A stretch of 11,615 nt of DNA from Saprospiraceae bacterium (GTDB taxonomy: Bacteria > Bacteroidota > Bacteroidia > Chitinophagales > Saprospiraceae), in contig SLDF01000127.1 of the NCBI GenBank assembly GCA_007125435.1, forward strand, positions 1 through 11,615, given 5' to 3'. How positions within the stretch are numbered: the first letter of the stretch is position 1; each line of letters begins with the position of its first letter. Below, piece after piece: positions 6,805-11,615 of the stretch. The notes under the pieces are model-generated. The model saw only the letters and a list, made by a program, of their open reading frames with translations. It did no database searches and had not been told where the DNA came from. Made by a program: the position numbers and the translations under genes.

Positions 6805-8787
6805 ATGGCAAAAAAGAAGCCAAAAAAGAATAAGAAATCTACGACTCCTCAAGGCCGTTCTTCAGTACCCAAATGGGTACTGAACTATCGCGTATGCGCT
6901 GCACTTCTATTTGTTTTTTCGTTTTTACTTTATGCTAATACACTGATGCATGACTTTGCTCAGGATGATGCGATTGTTATCACGGACAATATGTTTACTC
7001 AGGATGGCATCAATGGCATCCCTGGGATACTAGGAAAGGATACTTTTTTTGGTTTTTTCAAGGAAGAAGGAAAGGCTCAGCTTGTTTCTGGTGGACGATA
7101 CAGACCGTTTACCTTAATAATGTTTGCTATAGAGCGTGAAATTTTCGGGGAGGGTCCGTTTATAGGTCACTTTTTTAATCTGATTTATTATGGTCTCTGT
7201 GTAGTATTGATGTATTTCATCTTATTGACAGTGCTTAACAGGTACGATAAACCAACAACAGCTCTAATGGCATTATTGGTGTCAGCATTATTTGCCGCTC
7301 ACCCTATTCATACAGAGGCCGTCGCTAATATCAAAGGTAGGGATGAGATCATGAGCTTATTGTTCAGTATGCTGGCATTATGGGCCGTGGTCAGGTATGT
7401 CGATCGCCAATCATTGGTTCATATGCTGATGGCTGTTGTGAGCTTGTTCTTAGGTCTCATGTCAAAAGAGAATGCCATTACTTTTGTAGTCATTATTCCT
7501 ATGACTATTTATTTTTTTCGCCATGTAAAAATGAGCAAGCTCTTTGTCATTGGCGGGTGGCTAGTTTTACCTACAGCTTTGTTCTTGATCATTAGAACTT
7601 CTGTTTTAGGCCAGTTGATGTCAGGAAGTCCACCGATGGAGCTCATGAATAACCCGTTCTTAAAACTGGTAGACGGTAGATATATGCCATTATCATTTAG
7701 TGAAAAGTATGCTACCATTACATACACCTTAGGTAAATACATTCAACTGTTATTTTGGCCACATCCACTTACACATGACTATTACCCGAGGCAGATTCCT
7801 ATCATGTCATGGGGACATCCTGGAGTCCTGGCCACGATTGGCATTTATGGATTGGGGTTATTTTATGCCCTTAAAGGCTGGAAGAAGAAAACAGTATTTT
7901 CATATAGCTTTCTCTATTTTGTTTTGACATTGTCCATTGTATCCAATATTGTTTTTCCCGTCGGAACGAATATGTCCGAACGGTTTCTATTTATGCCTTC
8001 ACTGGGATTTGCTTTGTGGACAGGCTGCTGGATGGTCAGCCAGATGTGGAGGCGAGATATGCGTGCTTTATTCGTTGGCCTTGGGGCTATTATTTTATTG
8101 GGCTATAGCATTAAGACCATTGACCGAAATAGGGTTTGGAAAAATAATGCGACCTTATTTCTGACAGATATTGAAGTATCTGACAGAAGTGCAAAACTAC
8201 AAAATGCTGCTGGTGGCGAGAAGACGAGATTATCGACAATGGAAGATGATCCTGTCAAAAAGGAACAATTGCTAAATGAGGCTGTCGACCACCTTCAACA
8301 AGCTATAGCTATACATCCAACCTATAAAAATGCTTACCTTATCATGGGTAATGCAAAATTATATCTAAAGGATTACGAGGCGGCCATAGAAGCCTATCAA
8401 AAGGCACTAAAGCTAGATCCTAACTACAAAGATGCGCTCAATAACATAGCTATAGCGTATCGCGATGCAGGTCGGCACTTTGGAGAAAATGAAGGTAATC
8501 TTGTTAAAGCCATTCAATATCTAGAAGAAGCCTTGCGTTATCAACCGGAAGATTATGAAGCCAATCGTTTAATGGGCGTTGCTAAAGGCATTTCCGGTGA
8601 ACACCTCGAAGCAGTCAAATATTTTGAAAAGGCAGTAGAAGCTTTACCACAAAATGCTGAAGCTTGGTTAAATTTGGCCAATGCCAGACAGACGGCCGGC
8701 TTGATTGAGCAAGCCAATGCAGCTTATGAGCGCGCACTGGCAATAGACCCCGACGTATTAAACAGAAATAGAAGAGGCGCAGAATAA
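6805..8787 (+). CDS. TMTC-like GT-C membrane glycosyltransferase with C-terminal TPRs
   Basis: This 660-residue integral membrane protein resembles the TMTC (transmembrane and TPR) O-mannosyltransferase family, a GT-C fold that uses lipid-linked sugars on the outer face of the membrane. A lysine-rich cytoplasmic tail (MAKKKPKKNKK) precedes about 11 hydrophobic segments between residues 28 and 437. Motifs are QDDAIVI with acidic pair D54/D55 in the first outer loop, GGRYRPF (96-102), HPIHTEAVANIKGRDE (166-181) and SKEN (220-223), equivalent to the HPxHTEAVA..GR and KEQ-type signatures of TMTC. From about residue 488 to 650 there are roughly four TPRs (for example NAYLIMGNAKLYLKDYEAAI and KALKLDPNYKDALNNIAIAY). 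With the N-terminus inside and 11 spans, the TPRs would be periplasmic. A role in protein or envelope glycosylation is inferred; bacterial members are poorly studied, and a purely structural TPR membrane protein remains possible. Its TAA directly abuts the next ATG. Confidence 0.78.
   Translation: MAKKKPKKNKKSTTPQGRSSVPKWVLNYRVCAALLFVFSFLLYANTLMHDFAQDDAIVITDNMFTQDGINGIPGILGKDTFFGFFKEEGKAQLVSGGRYRPFTLIMFAIEREIFGEGPFIGHFFNLIYYGLCVVLMYFILLTVLNRYDKPTTALMALLVSALFAAHPIHTEAVANIKGRDEIMSLLFSMLALWAVVRYVDRQSLVHMLMAVVSLFLGLMSKENAITFVVIIPMTIYFFRHVKMSKLFVIGGWLVLPTALFLIIRTSVLGQLMSGSPPMELMNNPFLKLVDGRYMPLSFSEKYATITYTLGKYIQLLFWPHPLTHDYYPRQIPIMSWGHPGVLATIGIYGLGLFYALKGWKKKTVFSYSFLYFVLTLSIVSNIVFPVGTNMSERFLFMPSLGFALWTGCWMVSQMWRRDMRALFVGLGAIILLGYSIKTIDRNRVWKNNATLFLTDIEVSDRSAKLQNAAGGEKTRLSTMEDDPVKKEQLLNEAVDHLQQAIAIHPTYKNAYLIMGNAKLYLKDYEAAIEAYQKALKLDPNYKDALNNIAIAYRDAGRHFGENEGNLVKAIQYLEEALRYQPEDYEANRLMGVAKGISGEHLEAVKYFEKAVEALPQNAEAWLNLANARQTAGLIEQANAAYERALAIDPDVLNRNRRGAE
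8771..8777 (+). promoter_or_regulatory. Purine-rich ribosome binding site inside the preceding gene
   Basis: GAAGAGG lies within the last codons of the TPR gene, 10 bases before the ATG at 8788 and 13 before the second ATG at 8791. The spacing is slightly long for the first ATG. It suits reinitiation by ribosomes finishing the upstream gene. Confidence 0.35.
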
Positions 8788-11615
8788 ATGATGAAACATA
8801 TCCTATTTAAGATTTGGCGGATTACCAGATGGATCATTGTGATCCCTCTAGTGAGTACGGCCTTTTCTCTCAACGCTCCGGGCTTTGTTTTACCTTCTTC
8901 TCCGACTAATGCATTAAGTGCTGTACCAGAAGCAGAAGCTATACAGTGGGCAGACTCTGTCTACAATGCTCTGACAGACAGACAGCGCATTGGCCAATTG
9001 TTCATGATCAGGGCACACTCTAATCTGGGCGAGGATCACATCAAATCTGTAAAAGATGCCATTACAAACTACCATGTAGGTGGATTGTGCTTCTTTCAAG
9101 GCACTCCAATGCGACAGGCAGAACTGACAAATACATATCAAAAACTATCAGCAGACCTACCACTCTTGATTGCAATGGATGCAGAATGGGGACTTGAAAT
9201 GCGTTTTAAGACCGATGTCATTAAATATCCTCGCAACCTGACTCTGGGCGCTATAGAAGACGATATGCTGATTTATAAAACAGGACGAGCCATTGGACGC
9301 CAACTTAAACGCATAGGTGTCCATATTAACTTTGGCCCTGTGGTTGACATCAACAACAATGCAGATAACCCCGTCATCAATGATCGCTCCTTTGGTGAGA
9401 ACAAATACAATGTAGTTACAAAAAGCTATATGTATATGATCGGCCTACAGGATGAAGGTGTGATGGCTTGTGCTAAGCATTTTCCCGGACATGGCGATAC
9501 GAGAGTAGATTCTCATTATGACCTACCGATCATTGACCACCCCATAAGCAGATTGGAGTCGGTCGAATTGTTTCCTTTTCAAATGCTGTCCGATAACGGA
9601 CTAATGAGCATGATGGTCGCTCATGTCCACATGCCGGCGCTGGATAGCACACCCAATCTGCCTACCACTCTATCTAAACCCGTTGTAGACACTTTATTGA
9701 AGCAAAAGATTGGTTTTCAGGGGTTAGTTATCACGGATGCGTTAGAAATGAAAGGCGTGACTAAGCACTTCGCTTCGGGGGAGATCGAACAGATGGCTTT
9801 CATGGCAGGAAATGATATTCTGCTTATGCCCACAGACCTGGAAAAGGCATATTTGGCTATTTCAAATCAAATTGACAGCTCTGCGGCAGCCAGGCAGAGG
9901 TTAGAAGAAAGTGTTAAAAAAATATTGAAGGCCAAATACAAACTGGGACTGACTGAAAGTCCAAAGGCAGACTTGGTCAATCTGAATAGAGATATTAACC
10001 TCGCTGAAGATATTGCCATCAAGGAAGATTTGGCAGCTAGTGCTCTTACTTTGGTCAATGATCAAGATGGGCTTCTACCCCTCAATAGCCACAGTAATTC
10101 AAAAGTAGCCTGCATCAGTATAAAAGATCACCACTCAACCGTATTTAAGGAGACCATGTCATTTTACAAGCATGTGGCGCATATAGATCTGCCTATGAAA
10201 AGTAATAGGGCAGAGTTGGCCGACTTCGCTGACAAACTAAAAGGGGTGGACGAAGTAGTAATAGCCCTTCACCTTACATCTACTTACTCTAAGCGAAATT
10301 ATGGTCTTACAAAAGACATCATAGATTTTATCGAGGATACAAGATCAAGTCAAAAAACTATTTTAGTGGTCTTTGGCAACCCATATGCACTTAGAAATTT
10401 TCAGGACTATGGACCAATAGTCGTCGCATATGATGATGATCCGGTTTTTGAGAGCATGAGTGCACAAGCTATCTTTGGCGCTCGTAGCTTTAGTGGCACA
10501 CTACCCATATCTGCTGGTCCTCTATATACCAATCTACAGGGGCAAAAAACAAAATTAAGTGGAGATATCGCCATCAGCCTGCCAGAGTCCATTGGCGCCG
10601 ATAGTCGTATCTTATCAGAGATTGACAGCCTTATAGATGAAATGATCGATATCAAAGCGGCACCCGGCGCCCAGATTACGGCCATCAAAGATGAAACTGT
10701 CTTTTTTCATCGCGCTTATGGCACCAAGACATATGAGCCTGATGATAAGGTCTGTGCAGGTGATCTGTACGACCTCGCTTCTATCACTAAAGTAGCCACG
10801 ACTACACTAGCTCTAATGAAGCTGTGGGAAGAAGGTAAGATCGACTTACAGGAGCGCCTTGCTCTTTATCTCCCCCAGATAGAAGGCACAGATGTAGGAA
10901 ATTTAATCCTCGAAGACGTGCTTCGCCATCGCTCCGGACTGAAGGCATGGATTCCTTTCTACAAAAACACAGTCACCAATATAAAGAAACAAGTCAGGCT
11001 GGACAGTTCTGTATATGTAGCCGCTGCATTAGCGGGATACCTTCCTGTGGCAAAGGATATCTTCATTTCATCTGCCTATAGAGATTCAATAATGGTCAAG
11101 ATAGCTAATTCAGATATCAAGCCGGATCAGGGATATAAGTACAGTGACCTGGGATTTATTCTTTTTACCTTCATGATCGAAGAGATATCTGGTATGACCC
11201 TCGAAGACTTTGTAACGACACATTTTTATGAGCCGATGGGATTGTCGAGACTGGTGTATAATCCCTATAATAAATTTGATGGTGCCTTTATCGTACCAAC
11301 AGAAGATGATGACTATTTCAGAAGCCAGAGATTGAGAGGGTATGTTCATGACATGGGAGCTGCTATGCTTGGCGGTGTGAGTGGGCACGCCGGCCTATTT
11401 GGAAATAGCAGCGACCTTGCCAGACTATTCTTAATGTTACAAAATGGTGGAGTCTATAAAGATCGCACCTACCTGAAATCGGCTACCATTGATAGATTTG
11501 CCAGGCGCGACGAGGGGGAGACCAGACGTGGCTTAGGGTTTGATATGCAAGAATTAGATATCGGTAAGACACCAAATGTAACCCGCTTTGCATCATCTTC
11601 CACCTATGGGCATAC
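8788..11615 (+). CDS. Secreted GH3 (NagZ-like) beta-N-acetylhexosaminidase fused to a serine beta-lactamase-like hydrolase (partial, 3' end outside window)
   Basis: One open frame of 942 codons runs off the window without a stop. Residues 1-35 look like a signal peptide (basic MMKHILFKIWRITRW, then IIVIPLVSTAFSL) with no lipobox cysteine. Residues about 50-400 are a GH3 catalytic domain of NagZ type, with KHFPGHGDTRVDSH holding the Asp-His dyad D241/H243 and ITDALEMKG holding nucleophile D317. Residues about 405-585 form the GH3 C-terminal alpha/beta sandwich. From about 605 a class C beta-lactamase/esterase-like domain follows, with SITK (nucleophile S665, K668), YSD (785-787) and HAG (867-869). 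Family knowledge predicts removal of GlcNAc from peptidoglycan-type chains by the first module and a DD-peptidase-, esterase- or lactamase-like reaction by the second, in the periplasm or at the cell surface. Start is ATG 8788, with ATG 8791 an alternative. It abuts the TPR gene with zero spacing. Similar fusions occur in Bacteroidota, so this is probably not an artefact. Confidence 0.9.
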   Translation, partial: MMKHILFKIWRITRWIIVIPLVSTAFSLNAPGFVLPSSPTNALSAVPEAEAIQWADSVYNALTDRQRIGQLFMIRAHSNLGEDHIKSVKDAITNYHVGGLCFFQGTPMRQAELTNTYQKLSADLPLLIAMDAEWGLEMRFKTDVIKYPRNLTLGAIEDDMLIYKTGRAIGRQLKRIGVHINFGPVVDINNNADNPVINDRSFGENKYNVVTKSYMYMIGLQDEGVMACAKHFPGHGDTRVDSHYDLPIIDHPISRLESVELFPFQMLSDNGLMSMMVAHVHMPALDSTPNLPTTLSKPVVDTLLKQKIGFQGLVITDALEMKGVTKHFASGEIEQMAFMAGNDILLMPTDLEKAYLAISNQIDSSAAARQRLEESVKKILKAKYKLGLTESPKADLVNLNRDINLAEDIAIKEDLAASALTLVNDQDGLLPLNSHSNSKVACISIKDHHSTVFKETMSFYKHVAHIDLPMKSNRAELADFADKLKGVDEVVIALHLTSTYSKRNYGLTKDIIDFIEDTRSSQKTILVVFGNPYALRNFQDYGPIVVAYDDDPVFESMSAQAIFGARSFSGTLPISAGPLYTNLQGQKTKLSGDIAISLPESIGADSRILSEIDSLIDEMIDIKAAPGAQITAIKDETVFFHRAYGTKTYEPDDKVCAGDLYDLASITKVATTTLALMKLWEEGKIDLQERLALYLPQIEGTDVGNLILEDVLRHRSGLKAWIPFYKNTVTNIKKQVRLDSSVYVAAALAGYLPVAKDIFISSAYRDSIMVKIANSDIKPDQGYKYSDLGFILFTFMIEEISGMTLEDFVTTHFYEPMGLSRLVYNPYNKFDGAFIVPTEDDDYFRSQRLRGYVHDMGAAMLGGVSGHAGLFGNSSDLARLFLMLQNGGVYKDRTYLKSATIDRFARRDEGETRRGLGFDMQELDIGKTPNVTRFASSSTYGH

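Noticed and set aside
8788..11615. Two separate genes (GH3 and beta-lactamase) joined by a sequencing error
   Set aside because: The frame is continuous through the linker (about 10540-10620), with sensible sequence on both sides and no internal stop, start site or ribosome binding site between the modules.
1..11615. Mobile element, phage defence island or CRISPR array
   Set aside because: No transposase, integrase, nuclease or toxin-antitoxin pair, spaced direct repeats or terminal inverted repeats were seen. Base composition looks even across the genes.

Overview
The window looks like chromosomal DNA of a member of the phylum Bacteroidota, perhaps a Saprospiria- or Cytophagia-like lineage. 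The evidence is moderately AT-rich DNA, weak or absent Shine-Dalgarno sites at most starts, promoter-like boxes of the TAnnTTTG type, a histidine kinase with the SHNLR-type H-box and stacked PAS domains common in this phylum, and a GH3/serine-hydrolase fusion gene known from Bacteroidota. All genes lie on the + strand. I see no tRNA, rRNA, insertion sequence, CRISPR array, phage gene or integration site.

Layout: (1) 1-329 is non-coding. It holds a heptamer repeat, a strongly self-complementary stretch (about 58-215) that is probably a structured RNA or an intergenic RNA-like element, and a -7 promoter box. (2) 330-1070 is scpA, the kleisin subunit of the SMC condensin. (3) 1071-1417 is non-coding with three consecutive stem-loops followed by AT-rich DNA. 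(4) 1418-4126 is a soluble histidine kinase with five PAS domains and no linked response regulator. (5) 4293-5351 and 5356-6648 are an NDP-sugar epimerase/dehydratase and a GT4-like glycosyltransferase, 4 nt apart. (6) 6805-8787 is a multi-spanning GT-C protein with C-terminal TPRs, related to the TMTC O-mannosyltransferase family. (7) From 8788 to beyond the window end is a secreted NagZ-like GH3 enzyme fused to a beta-lactamase-like serine hydrolase, whose start codon directly follows the TPR gene's stop codon.

Functionally, the left part is housekeeping (chromosome segregation) and signalling. The right part (4293 to the end) reads as a cell-envelope glycan neighbourhood: sugar-nucleotide modification, cytoplasmic glycosyl transfer, a membrane-embedded glycosyltransferase with probable periplasmic TPRs, and a periplasmic hydrolase with two catalytic modules for peptidoglycan-type substrates. 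The closest thing to an unusual system is the coupled pair of TMTC-like GT-C/TPR protein and GH3-serine hydrolase fusion. Their co-function is inferred from gene order and from the zero-base spacing only.
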